Made by a program: the position numbers and the translations under genes. This document shows positions 56,075-64,000 of a DNA stretch of 64,000 nucleotides, piece by piece. The stretch covers positions 2,791,001 to 2,855,000 of the forward strand of contig NZ_CP089507.1 in the NCBI RefSeq assembly GCF_021233355.1. Reading direction: 5' to 3'. The notes beneath the pieces are model-generated. The model had not been told where the DNA came from. It made no database searches and worked only from the letters and a program-made list of their open reading frames with translations. Within the stretch, counting starts at the first letter, position 1, and each line of letters begins with the position of its first letter. The DNA comes from Luteimonas fraxinea. Its GTDB lineage: Bacteria; Pseudomonadota; Gammaproteobacteria; Xanthomonadales; Xanthomonadaceae.

Positions 56075-57276
56075 ATCAAATTCCGCCCAATGAGCATGAT
56101 GCTCACGACGCTGATCGTCGTCAGGCGCCAAATCCTTATGCACGCCGAGAGTATGCAGGCGACGCGAACCTCGACGGAGAAGCGCCTTACCTCCAGGCAG
56201 AAGATGTCCAGCGCCTTAATCGCAAGGCGCTCGTGTTCCTTGCTGCGATCGTTGTTGCACTGATCGCAATTGCCGCCTGGCTGATCTTTGGGGACTCGGC
56301 AGATGACGCGGTGGCGACGCGTCCCGCGAGTGAGGAGGTCATCATTCCCGCTGCGCCGCGCGATCTGCCCGAACTCCCGCCTGAGCGCGCAGTAGCGCAG
56401 GTGCCGGCTGCCGAAGAACTGCCACCGCTTCCAGTCATCGATGACAATCGCACGTCTCAGTCCTCCAACATGCCAAGCATGGATTCGCTTCGCAGCCAGG
56501 CGCCTTCTTTACTCGAGCGGCGAATGGAAGATGCGGGCGGCGGCGGCATGATGGGCGGCGGCGCGCCGGAGGGCGGCCAGCAAGGCGGCCTCAATCCGCA
56601 GGATTACGCGGCGATGTTGACCGGGCAGGGTCAGCAGTCCTCTGTTCGCTCAGGCCCGGCGGAGGGTCTCACCAGTGCCCAGCCCCTTTACAAGCCCGAC
56701 ACACTGCTGCTGCGCGGTACATACATCCGATGCGTGCTCCAGTCGCGGGTGATCTCCGACTATCCGGGCTACACCTCGTGCATTGTTACCGAGCCTGTTT
56801 ACTCAGTGAACGGCAAGCGTCTGCTGCTGCCGCGGGGCTCGAAGGTGCAGGGGAGCTACGGGCGCGACGAGCTCATTGGCGAGCGCGTCAACGTGGCATG
56901 GGATCGCGTGACCACGCCGAACGGACTCGATATCAACATGACTAGTCCGGGCGTGGACGTCTTGGGGTCGGCTGGCCACCCGGGCCACTACACGGCGCAC
57001 TGGGGTCAGCGGATCACTTCGGCGCTTTTGATCAGCATTCTGAGCGACGCCTTCAAGTATGCGGCAGCGGAGAACGGTCCCCCCCAGACATCTGTCGTCA
57101 ACGGCGCGATCGTGCAAAACCCGTATGAGAGCTCGACGGCGCGGACGATGGAGCGGATGGCCAACATGGCATTGGACCGAAACATGAGCCGCCCGCCGAC
57201 CGTTACCATCAATCAAGGTACCGTCGTTGCGATCTATGTGTCCCGCGACGTCGATTTTTCTTCTGTGATCCGCTGA
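56071..57276 (+). CDS. virB10: T4SS core scaffold protein VirB10
   Basis: A 401-residue protein spanning both membranes. One inner-membrane helix lies at about 50-68 (ALVFLAAIVVALIAIAAWLI). A Pro-rich periplasmic linker and a Gly/Met-rich segment (GGGGMMGGGAPEGGQQGG) follow. The C-terminal TrbI/VirB10 barrel forms the outer-membrane pore (TLLLRGTYIRCVLQSRVISD, LPRGSKVQGSYG, VVAIYVSRDVDFSSVI). The start is GTG at 56071, preceded by AGGAG 9 bases upstream, and overlaps the virB9 stop. Confidence 0.95.
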   Translation: MNQIPPNEHDAHDADRRQAPNPYARREYAGDANLDGEAPYLQAEDVQRLNRKALVFLAAIVVALIAIAAWLIFGDSADDAVATRPASEEVIIPAAPRDLPELPPERAVAQVPAAEELPPLPVIDDNRTSQSSNMPSMDSLRSQAPSLLERRMEDAGGGGMMGGGAPEGGQQGGLNPQDYAAMLTGQGQQSSVRSGPAEGLTSAQPLYKPDTLLLRGTYIRCVLQSRVISDYPGYTSCIVTEPVYSVNGKRLLLPRGSKVQGSYGRDELIGERVNVAWDRVTTPNGLDINMTSPGVDVLGSAGHPGHYTAHWGQRITSALLISILSDAFKYAAAENGPPQTSVVNGAIVQNPYESSTARTMERMANMALDRNMSRPPTVTINQGTVVAIYVSRDVDFSSVIR

Positions 57277-57290
57277 TCGACGCTACGCAG

Positions 57291-58325
57291 ATGAATGCCG
57301 AGACCGCCATCCTCGCCAAAGTGTCGAACGAGTTTCTCGACTATCAGTACGAGATCCTCGGCATTGGCGAGCATATGCACTCGACAGACGTCACTGAGAT
57401 CTGCATCAACCAGCCCGGCGAGCTTTATCTGGAGACGCGTTCGGGCTGGAACCGCGTCGAAGTGCCCTCGCTTACCTTTGAGCGGGCACGCCAGTTCTGC
57501 ACGGCAGTGGTCAACGAAAGCAACACCGGCCAGCGTATTACGGATGCCGATCCGATGGTCTCGTTGACGTTTCCAACCGGTCAGCGTGCTCAGTTCGTGA
57601 TACCGCCCGCATGCGACGCGGGAAAGGTGTCGATCACGATTCGCCTCCCGGCGCGATTTGGGAAGACGCTCGAAGAGTATGCGCGGGACGGTTTTTTTGA
57701 CGAGGTCGTCGAGCAAGAACACACCGTCAGTGATTACGATCAGGAGCTCTTGGAGCTTCGGCGTCAGCGCAACTATGCCGTATTTTTTCAAAAAGCCGTC
57801 CAGTATCACAAGAACATCGTGGTCTCCGGCGCGACTGGCAGCGGCAAGACGACCTTCATGAAGTCGCTCGTAAACCACATCTCACATCAGGAGCGGTTGG
57901 TCACGATCGAGGACGCGCGCGAGCTTTTCTTGTCTCAGCCCAATGTCGTGCACTTGCTCTATTCCAAGGGCGGACAAAGTGCGAGCAACATCTCGGCGAA
58001 GACCTGCATGGAGGCATGTCTGCGTATGAAGCCCGATCGCATCATCCTGGCGGAGCTCCGGGGTGACGAGTCTTTCTATTTCATCCGCAACTGCGCCTCC
58101 GGCCACCCAGGCTCGATCACGAGCTGCCATGCCGGCAGCACGTCGCAGACGTGGGATCAACTCGCTTTGATGGTCAAAGCGTCGGCAGAGGGCGCGGGGC
58201 TTGAGTTCGAAGTGATCAAGCGTCTCTTGAAGCTGACGATCGACATCGTGGTGCACATCAAGGCGCACGCAGGGCGCCGCTTCATCACGGGTATCGATTT
58301 CGATCCCACGCGAGGCCTGGCATGA
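57291..58325 (+). CDS. virB11: T4SS traffic ATPase VirB11
   Basis: Cytoplasmic hexameric ATPase of 344 residues. The N-terminal domain (TDVTEICINQPGELYLETRS) is followed by the RecA-like C-terminal domain with Walker A GATGSGKTT at 180-188, VTIEDARELFL, the His box GHPGSITSCHAGS and arginine fingers in MKPDRIILAELRGDE. It energises pilus assembly and effector transfer together with VirB4 and VirD4. It is followed by a tiny ORF overlapping its stop. Confidence 0.95.
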   Translation: MNAETAILAKVSNEFLDYQYEILGIGEHMHSTDVTEICINQPGELYLETRSGWNRVEVPSLTFERARQFCTAVVNESNTGQRITDADPMVSLTFPTGQRAQFVIPPACDAGKVSITIRLPARFGKTLEEYARDGFFDEVVEQEHTVSDYDQELLELRRQRNYAVFFQKAVQYHKNIVVSGATGSGKTTFMKSLVNHISHQERLVTIEDARELFLSQPNVVHLLYSKGGQSASNISAKTCMEACLRMKPDRIILAELRGDESFYFIRNCASGHPGSITSCHAGSTSQTWDQLALMVKASAEGAGLEFEVIKRLLKLTIDIVVHIKAHAGRRFITGIDFDPTRGLA

Positions 58326-58402
58326 GCGCCTGGAATTGCGTTGCATTTGGCGCTGCGTGCACGGCGCTCGCGCGCCGCGCCATGGGCGGGGAGGTGCGGT
58401 AA
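58322..58402 (+). CDS. 26-residue ORF bridging virB11 and virB1
   Basis: A small frame MSAWNCVAFGAACTALARRA (26 residues in all). It overlaps the virB11 stop as ATGA (58322-58325) and the virB1 start as TAATG (58400-58404). The double overlap suggests a translational relay that carries ribosomes from virB11 to virB1; the peptide itself need not have a role. Confidence 0.45.
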   Translation: MSAWNCVAFGAACTALARRAMGGEVR

Positions 58403-59244
58403 TGCTGCCAGGGATCGAGATGATGGCCTGCGCGGATCTCGCGGTTCCAGCCGAGGTGATGCATCACGTCGCCAAGGTCGAATCGTCGTTCAATCCGTTC
58501 GCGATCGGCGTTGTAGGCGGACGGCTCGCTAGGCAGCCTCGGAGCCTTGGCGAGGCCCTTTCGACTGCGCGCATGCTCGAACAGGAAGGCTACAACTTTT
58601 CCCTCGGCATCGCGCAGGTGAACCGCTACAACCTCGATAAGCAGGGGCTCGACAGCTACGAGAAAGCGTTTGATATCTGCCCCAATGTGCAGGCCGGCTC
58701 GCGGATCCTCGCCGAGTGCTACGGTCGCTCGGGTCAAGACTGGGGCAAGGCGTTTAGCTGCTACTACTCCGGCAACTTCACGACCGGCTTTCGTCATGGA
58801 TACGTCCAGAAGGTGGTTGCGTCTTGGCAGGGCGCGGTCGCAAGCGGCGCGCAAGCGGCCGCTATCCCGGTCATCCGGTCTCAGCCAAGCACCCCGCGTC
58901 CGGCGCGCGCCGCAGCCGTGAGCGCCGTTGAAAGCTTGATCGCGCGTCGCGTCGCGGAAGCTGCAGCCTCGAGCGCTCGCCAAGATGCGACCCAGGAGAC
59001 GTCTCGCCTGCAGCCCGCGCCTGTGGACGCGATCACCGCCGCCGCCCCCGCGGCCGTGCGGCGCGACGGCGCGGGTGCAGGCGCTTCTCCCGCCGCCGAG
59101 GACGGACCAGTGGTGGTGCAACTGGTTGGCGCGCCGAGGCCATCTGCGCCCCCTCCCCAGGGCATGGGGGCGCCGGCGCCGAGCACTCAGCCGGCTGCGG
59201 TGCACCAAGCGCCGCCCGCGAGGGATTCCGCATTTGTCTTCTAG
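58402..59244 (+). CDS. virB1: T4SS lytic transglycosylase VirB1
   Basis: Peptidoglycan lytic transglycosylase of 280 residues that opens the cell wall for the T4SS. The SLT-like domain has the catalytic Glu in HHVAKVESSFNPFAIGVVGG, then NFSLGIAQVNRYN and CYYSGNFTTGF. A long Ala/Pro/Arg-rich tail of about 110 residues follows. The ATG at 58402 has GGAGG 8 bases upstream. No classical signal peptide is visible, so export is unexplained; secretion in relatives can be atypical. Confidence 0.9.
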   Translation: MLPGIEMMACADLAVPAEVMHHVAKVESSFNPFAIGVVGGRLARQPRSLGEALSTARMLEQEGYNFSLGIAQVNRYNLDKQGLDSYEKAFDICPNVQAGSRILAECYGRSGQDWGKAFSCYYSGNFTTGFRHGYVQKVVASWQGAVASGAQAAAIPVIRSQPSTPRPARAAAVSAVESLIARRVAEAAASSARQDATQETSRLQPAPVDAITAAAPAAVRRDGAGAGASPAAEDGPVVVQLVGAPRPSAPPPQGMGAPAPSTQPAAVHQAPPARDSAFVF

Positions 59245-59321
59245 ATCACGCTTCATCTGACCGAGGGACCGGTCGCGCTACACCCAGCACATTTCAACTC
59301 ACCACTAAGAAGGGGCAACTC

Positions 59322-59696
59322 ATGAAGAAAGCAGATTCGATCATCTCGACCGCTCGCGCCGCCCGTGCAGCCGCTCTGGCCGCGTGCGCGAGCGTTGCGA
59401 CATTTCCGCTCATTGCGATGGCGCAAGACGTCAGCGGCGCGACTAGCCGCGTCAATAGTTTTTTCAACAACATCAACGCGCTTCTCAACGTCGCGTCGAT
59501 CGCGATCGTGACGATCGCGGTGATCTTCGCGGGCTATCAGATCGCGTTCAACCACAAGCGCATCGGCGACGTCGCGCCTGTTCTGATTGGCGGATTTCTG
59601 ATCGGTGCGGCTGCGCAGATTGCCAAGATGTTGCTCCCCGCAGACGTCACGAAGACCGCGATGGTTGTCGTGCAGCTTCTGCCGGTCTATGCGTAA
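59322..59696 (+). CDS. virB2: T4SS major pilin VirB2
   Basis: A 124-residue pilin precursor. A long signal peptide ends IAMAQDVSG. Two hydrophobic helices follow: NVASIAIVTIAVIFAGYQIA and PVLIGGFLIGAAAQIAKMLL, separated by a short basic loop (FNHKRIGDVA). Length and two-helix layout match TrbC/VirB2 pilins. Its stop overlaps the virB3 start by 8 bases. Confidence 0.92.
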   Translation: MKKADSIISTARAARAAALAACASVATFPLIAMAQDVSGATSRVNSFFNNINALLNVASIAIVTIAVIFAGYQIAFNHKRIGDVAPVLIGGFLIGAAAQIAKMLLPADVTKTAMVVVQLLPVYA

Positions 59697-60000
59697 AGAC
59701 GTTCTTTTTCGGGGCTGCACGCGTCCGGCGATGTTCCTTGGGGTTCCGTATCTGCCCTTTGCGATCGCCGCTGGCGCGTGCCTGCTGCTGACGTTTTACA
59801 TCGACATGTTCTTCCTGCTGCTGCTCCCTTTCGTGGTGATGATCATGCGACAGATGGCGCGGCGGGACGAGATGATCTTTCGTCTGCTTGGCCTGAGGCT
59901 GCAGTTCCGCACGAAGGTCAAAAATTTGAAGCATCACAACGGCATGTGGGTGCTTTCGCCCAACAGCTATCGCAAGACATTCGAACAGCCGAAGGACTAG
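59689..60000 (+). CDS. virB3: T4SS inner-membrane protein VirB3
   Basis: A 103-residue protein with N-terminal MRKDVLFRGCTRPAMFLGVP, the conserved TRPAMF-like VirB3 motif. Two adjacent membrane helices (about 20-55) are followed by a cytoplasmic segment. The ATG at 59689 overlaps virB2 by 8 bases. virB4 starts 4 bases after its stop. VirB3 stabilises VirB4 and the pilin machinery. Confidence 0.92.
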   Translation: MRKDVLFRGCTRPAMFLGVPYLPFAIAAGACLLLTFYIDMFFLLLLPFVVMIMRQMARRDEMIFRLLGLRLQFRTKVKNLKHHNGMWVLSPNSYRKTFEQPKD

Positions 60001-60004
60001 CGTC

Positions 60005-62473
60005 ATGCTCGCGCCCGACACCGCCATCTCCGAGTTCGTACCGCTCTCCGCCCACGTGTCTGCGCATGTGGTCAAGACAACGGGCGGAGACTTTTTCATT
60101 ACCTGGCGGCTTGACGGGTTGCCGTTCGTGGGCCGAGAGGAGTGGGAGCTCGAACACAGGCACAACACCTTCAACCGGATGCTCCAAACCCTTCGTGCGC
60201 CAGACTTTGTCAATGTCGCATTTTGGGTTCACGACGTTCGGCGGCGCGGCCGCATCGATGTCGAGAGCCGCTTCGATCAGCCCTTCAATCAGCAGATGTC
60301 AGACGAGTACTTTGAGCGTCTTTCGTCGCAAAAGATCATGCAAAACGAGCTCTACTTGACGATGATCTACCGGCCCATTGTGACCGGTAAGAAGTTCATC
60401 GAAAAGTCGGCCGATACAAGCCGACTTCAGGCCGAGCAGGACCAGGCGGTAGGTAAGACGATGGAGCTCGCTGGCAACGTCGAGGCCGTGCTCAAAGATT
60501 ACGCGCCAGTGCGCCTTGGCCTGTATGAGGCGGACAATGGCGTTGTGTTCTCAGAGACGCTGAGCTTCTTTGGTTACTTGCTCAACCGGCTCGAAGAGCC
60601 GGTCCCCGTGCTTCGCGCTCCTATCTATGACTACCTGCCAGTGGCGCGCCACATGTTCTCCGCAAAGTCCGGCGACTTCGTCGTCAGTGCGCCCGGGGGG
60701 AAAAATCAGTTCGGCGCGATCCTCAACATCAAGGAGTTCACAGACGGTACGTATCCCGGCATCCTGAACAACTTGAAGTATCTGGACTTTGAATACGTCA
60801 TCACGCATTCGTTCAGCCCAATGGGCCGTCAGGATGCCTTGAAGATCCTCGACCGCACCAAGGGCATGATGATCTCTTCGGGAGACAAGGCCGTCAGCCA
60901 GGTGATCGAGATGGATCACGCAATGGATCAGGTAGCGTCCGGCAACTTTGTGCTTGGCGAGTACCACTTCATGATGGCGCTCTACGCCGATGATCAGAAG
61001 CTGCTCTCGCAGAATATCGCGACAACGCGAGCCGAGCTTTCGAACGCGGGGTTTGTGTCTGTCAAAGAGGATCTTGCTGTCTGCTCGGCGTTTTACTCCC
61101 AGCTTCCGGGCAACTGGAAGTTCCGCACGCGTCTTGCCAATGTCAGCTCGCTGAACTTCCTCGGCCTCTCGCCGCTCCACAACTTTGCGACTGGTAAGAA
61201 GGACAACAACCCGTGGGGTCAGTGCCTGACCGTCCTGCAGACCACAAACGGACAGCCTTACTACTTCAACTTCCACGCAACGCATCCGGCGGAGAATTCG
61301 CTCGGTGAGAAGGCGATCGGCAACACGATGGTGATCGGCAAGTCCGGCACCGGCAAGACTGCGCTGATCAACTTCCTGCTCAGCCAGGTCCAGAAATACG
61401 ATCCTGCGCCGACCATTTTCTTTTTCGACAAGGACCGCGGCGCAGAGATCTTCGTGCGTGCCTGTGGTGGCAACTATCTTGCGCTTGATAACGGGCAACC
61501 CACCGGCTTCAATCCCTTTCAATGCGAGCGCACGGAAGCAAACGTGCAGTTCCTTGGCAATTTGATGAAGGTGCTCGCGGGTAAGGTCAGCTACACCGCG
61601 CGTGAGGATGAGGACGTCTTCCGCGCGGTGGAGAGCATGCTCGACATGCCCAAGCATCTGCGTTCGATGACGAACTTTCAGAAGAGCCTTCCGAACATGG
61701 GCGACGACGGACTGTTCGCGCGCCTTCGCAAATGGACCGCCGGAAATACGCTCGGCTGGGTTTTTGACAACCCGGTCGACATCATTGACCTGGACCGCGC
61801 GAACATCATCGGGTTTGACTACACGGACGTCATCGACAACGCCGAAGTGCGCGTGCCGGTGATCAATTACTTGCTGCACCGCCTGGAAGACCTGATCGAT
61901 GGTCGTCCGCTCATCTACGTGATGGATGAGTTCTGGAAGATCCTCGACGGCGGCGGCGCGCTCAAAGACTTCGCCAAGAACAAGCAAAAGACCATCCGAA
62001 AGCAGAATGGCCTTGGGATCTTTGCGACGCAAAGTCCCGAGGATGCGCTTGCGAGCGACATCTCGGCAGCGCTGATCGAGCAGACGGCAACGCTCATTCT
62101 TCTTCCCAATCCGAATGCCTCGCGCGCGGATTACATGGAGGGCTTGAAGCTCACGGAAGCGGAGTTCGAAGTGGTGGCGAACCTGGACGAGCGCTCACGC
62201 TCGTTCCTGGTCAAGCAGGGACATGGTTCGACCGTGTGCCAGCTCAACCTGCGCGGCATGGACGATGCGCTGGCTGTGATCTCGGCAAGCACAGACAACA
62301 TTGAAGTGATGGACCAGATCGTTCGGGAGGAGTCCGAGCGACTTGGCGTGGATCGCTCGGAGCTCACGCCCGAGCAATGGCTGGAAGCGTTCTATGAAAA
62401 CCGGAAGGGATCGGGGCGCGCGGCCAAGGGGCAGGTGGAGCGGGGCAGTAGTCGGCGCGCTGCAAACAGCTGA
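60005..62473 (+). CDS. virB4: T4SS ATPase VirB4
   Basis: The largest and most conserved T4SS ATPase, 822 residues. An N-terminal CagE/TrbE-VirB4 domain (AYISEFVP-type start, then SFSPMGRQDALKILDRTKGM) is followed by the RecA-like domain. Walker A GKSGTGKT is at 445-452 and Walker B lies in RPLIYVMDEFWKILDGGG, with FATQSPEDALAS after it. It powers extraction of VirB2 from the membrane. A 55-base gap separates it from the VirB5-like gene. Confidence 0.95.
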   Translation: MLAPDTAISEFVPLSAHVSAHVVKTTGGDFFITWRLDGLPFVGREEWELEHRHNTFNRMLQTLRAPDFVNVAFWVHDVRRRGRIDVESRFDQPFNQQMSDEYFERLSSQKIMQNELYLTMIYRPIVTGKKFIEKSADTSRLQAEQDQAVGKTMELAGNVEAVLKDYAPVRLGLYEADNGVVFSETLSFFGYLLNRLEEPVPVLRAPIYDYLPVARHMFSAKSGDFVVSAPGGKNQFGAILNIKEFTDGTYPGILNNLKYLDFEYVITHSFSPMGRQDALKILDRTKGMMISSGDKAVSQVIEMDHAMDQVASGNFVLGEYHFMMALYADDQKLLSQNIATTRAELSNAGFVSVKEDLAVCSAFYSQLPGNWKFRTRLANVSSLNFLGLSPLHNFATGKKDNNPWGQCLTVLQTTNGQPYYFNFHATHPAENSLGEKAIGNTMVIGKSGTGKTALINFLLSQVQKYDPAPTIFFFDKDRGAEIFVRACGGNYLALDNGQPTGFNPFQCERTEANVQFLGNLMKVLAGKVSYTAREDEDVFRAVESMLDMPKHLRSMTNFQKSLPNMGDDGLFARLRKWTAGNTLGWVFDNPVDIIDLDRANIIGFDYTDVIDNAEVRVPVINYLLHRLEDLIDGRPLIYVMDEFWKILDGGGALKDFAKNKQKTIRKQNGLGIFATQSPEDALASDISAALIEQTATLILLPNPNASRADYMEGLKLTEAEFEVVANLDERSRSFLVKQGHGSTVCQLNLRGMDDALAVISASTDNIEVMDQIVREESERLGVDRSELTPEQWLEAFYENRKGSGRAAKGQVERGSSRRAANS

Positions 62474-62528
62474 CGCCGCCGCCTGTGAAGCTTAGACGCA
62501 TTGATCGAAGACTTCGGGAGAAGGGCAT

Positions 62529-63266
62529 ATGACATCGACCATACAACGCGGCCATGGCTTTGCTGCCGCATGGGCCAGGACTTTCGGGACGACGCCTGAT
62601 CTGCCAAAGGCCAGCCGCGGCCTGACGGCCACGCTCGCGGTCATCGCGCTGCTCGGAACCGGGGCGGCTGCGGCAGCGTGGCAGGTGAACGACACGAAGA
62701 CGCAGCAGGAAATCAAAGAGCTGCAAAACCGCATCGGCAAGAACGGAAACGTCATTGACAAGCTCAACGACGTCAATCGGAAGCTTCGGGTCAACCCCCG
62801 TGGCGGCACGACGCCAGAGATGATCGCCACGCCTACAGGAGACGAGGCGCTTAATGCGACGCAGCCAACGGCGAGTGCAGTCGGGATCGACCAGCTCTGT
62901 ACGTCCGGCGCGGCCACAGGCCTTGGAAGCAGTCAGCAACAGCTCTGCAAAGACCTCGCCAACACTGAGCTCGCCCAGTACCGCTTTTCGATGCGTATGT
63001 TCGAGCGCTCAAAAGAGAACTATGACCGGTTGAAGCAGATCGAAGACCATCGCAGGACTCTCGGCGCTGATGACTACGCGAACATTCAGCAAAACACGAA
63101 TGAACTCCTCGCACTTACTGCGCTTATGGACAACGATCGCGACCGCTACAACACCTACATGTCCGCTTACGAGGCGCGAATCGCGCACATTCGTAATTCG
63201 CAGGCGGCGCTAACTCGAAACGCGCTCAAAGGCAGTGGCTCTCTCTCGATGCCGATCATCAAATAA
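62529..63266 (+). CDS. virB5: VirB5-like periplasmic protein
   Basis: A 245-residue protein. A hydrophobic N-terminal segment at about 30-50 (LTATLAVIALLGTGAAAAAW) may be an uncleaved anchor or signal. A long helical body follows (KTQQEIKELQNRIGKNGNVI, YDRLKQIEDHRRTLGADDYA, YNTYMSAYEARIAHIRN). Helical character, size and the position between virB4 and virB6 fit VirB5 or minor pilin-tip protein, but direct motifs are few, so the call is moderate. Confidence 0.7.
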   Translation: MTSTIQRGHGFAAAWARTFGTTPDLPKASRGLTATLAVIALLGTGAAAAAWQVNDTKTQQEIKELQNRIGKNGNVIDKLNDVNRKLRVNPRGGTTPEMIATPTGDEALNATQPTASAVGIDQLCTSGAATGLGSSQQQLCKDLANTELAQYRFSMRMFERSKENYDRLKQIEDHRRTLGADDYANIQQNTNELLALTALMDNDRDRYNTYMSAYEARIAHIRNSQAALTRNALKGSGSLSMPIIK

Positions 63267-63278
63267 GGCGTTCGCATC

Positions 63279-64000
63279 ATGGAATTTCTGCCAGATAGTG
63301 TTGCGATGTTTAACCCGAGTGGGTTTGCGTCATGGGCGTTTTTCAAGTTCATCTTCGGGGTTGTGAATTCTGACATCGCCGCGTTTCAGAACGCGCTTTT
63401 GGGGCGAACGACGCGGTTCGTTAGCGGGATCGTTTTCACGCTTCTGGTGCTTTGGGTTCTCATTCAGGGCTTTCTGATCGTAACGGGCCGGAGCCGTGAG
63501 TCGTTGATGGGCCTAGTCGTGGGATCACTTCGCGCTTTTCTGATCGTGATCGCTGCGACCTCCATGTCGTTTTTCGGCAACAATTTGACGACGTTTTTCA
63601 CCAGTGATTTGCCGACATCGATCCATCAGGTCGTGTCGGGCAACGACAGCAAAGTGGAAGACGCGATCGACAAGAATCTCCAAACGATGGGCCTGATTTT
63701 TGCCCTCGTCGATGCTCTCCCGACTCAGGGCAGCGATGCGAACACGCGAGACCAGAAGGCGGTGACCAATTTGACCGGTATTGGCATCGCCGGACCCTCA
63801 GTCATCGGCGGCGCGATGCTGCTTCTCTACAAGATTGCGCTCGTTCTCTTCGTGGGCTTTGGCCCGCTTTTCATCCTGGCTCTGCTATTCGATCAGACAA
63901 AAGACCTCTTCAAGCGCTGGCTTCTTTACGGCATAGGCACAATGTTTGCGATGGCGGTGCTCGCGGTGATGGTCTCCATCGCGACCAAAGTCGTTGCGAT
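63279..64000 (+). CDS. virB6: T4SS polytopic membrane protein VirB6, cut by window end
   Basis: The ATG at 63279 opens MEFLPDSVAMFNPSGFASWA and the frame stays open to the window end (240 codons, partial). Transmembrane helices include SGIVFTLLVLWVLIQGFLIV, LRAFLIVIAATSMSFFG, IGGAMLLLYKIALVLFVGFG and GPLFILALLFD. This is the TrbL/VirB6 pattern. It starts 12 bases after the VirB5-like stop and closes the known virB order. Confidence 0.88.
   Translation, partial: MEFLPDSVAMFNPSGFASWAFFKFIFGVVNSDIAAFQNALLGRTTRFVSGIVFTLLVLWVLIQGFLIVTGRSRESLMGLVVGSLRAFLIVIAATSMSFFGNNLTTFFTSDLPTSIHQVVSGNDSKVEDAIDKNLQTMGLIFALVDALPTQGSDANTRDQKAVTNLTGIGIAGPSVIGGAMLLLYKIALVLFVGFGPLFILALLFDQTKDLFKRWLLYGIGTMFAMAVLAVMVSIATKVVA

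Noticed and set aside
60551..62032. A 493-codon minus-strand open frame opposite virB4
   Set aside because: Antisense shadow of VirB4; no ribosome binding site or recognisable motif.
45706..64000. Conjugative element or plasmid transfer region
   Set aside because: No relaxase, integrase or oriT-like features are seen, and the VirB7 N0-like domain and XVIPCD-like effectors point to protein delivery. The region beyond the window end cannot be excluded.

Overview
The window is about 64 kb of a high-GC gammaproteobacterial chromosome. Gene order and protein style point to a member of the Xanthomonadaceae close to Lysobacter, Luteimonas or Stenotrophomonas. This is inferred from the ruvCAB / tolQRAB-pal-cpoB / queE-queC order, the Xanthomonas-style YebC and the type of T4SS present. 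The genus cannot be fixed from the sequence alone.

Bases 1-35,100 are core chromosome of very high GC. They hold aspS, a GNAT acetyltransferase, ohr with a divergent AraC regulator and hydrolase, yebC-ruvC-ruvA, kup, a flavin monooxygenase, and ruvB-ybgC-tolQRAB-pal-cpoB-queE-queC. A tRNA-Lys(TTT), recQ, a dicarboxylate symporter, tkt, bolA and an acetyl-CoA hydrolase follow. Next come a BlaI/BlaR1-like pair with its operators, a flavin reductase, modABC with a molybdopterin-fold protein, an MBL-fold persulfide dioxygenase-like protein and an S1/P1 nuclease.

From about 35.2 kb composition changes: GC falls, codon use is less biased and genes become accessory. Bases 35.2-37 kb carry an orphan antitoxin-like gene, a frameshifted small gene, and two paralogous XRE regulators. 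One XRE protein has a long Lys/Ala and Lys/Thr repeat tail. Three matching palindromes flank these regulators and the next gene.

Bases 37.0-45.3 kb form a complete proteobacterial lasso peptide locus. On the plus strand are a TonB-dependent receptor and a secreted S9-type lasso isopeptidase (E). On the minus strand, converging on them, are a GntR regulator, two tiny precursor genes (A1, A2), a hairpin attenuator, a fused RRE-protease (B) and an asparagine-synthetase-like cyclase (C). The precursor genes encode 20-residue cores, GGALVGEDIGDPFIPGISES and GGALLGEDMGNTTMPGIAED. Both resemble xanthomonins, the lasso peptides with a seven-residue ring.

Bases 45.7-64 kb hold a Xanthomonadales-type bacterial-killing T4SS (X-T4SS). 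The minus strand carries virD4, a coiled-coil membrane protein, and an effector module. That module has a small coupled ORF, an 805-residue and a 421-residue protein that both end in XVIPCD-like VirD4-docking domains, and a lipoprotein candidate immunity gene between them. The plus strand carries virB7 (with a secretin-N0-like domain), then virB8, B9, B10, B11, B1, B2, B3, B4, a B5-like gene and virB6, which is cut by the window end. No relaxase is seen. A diffusible lasso peptide locus and a contact-dependent killing machine therefore lie next to each other.
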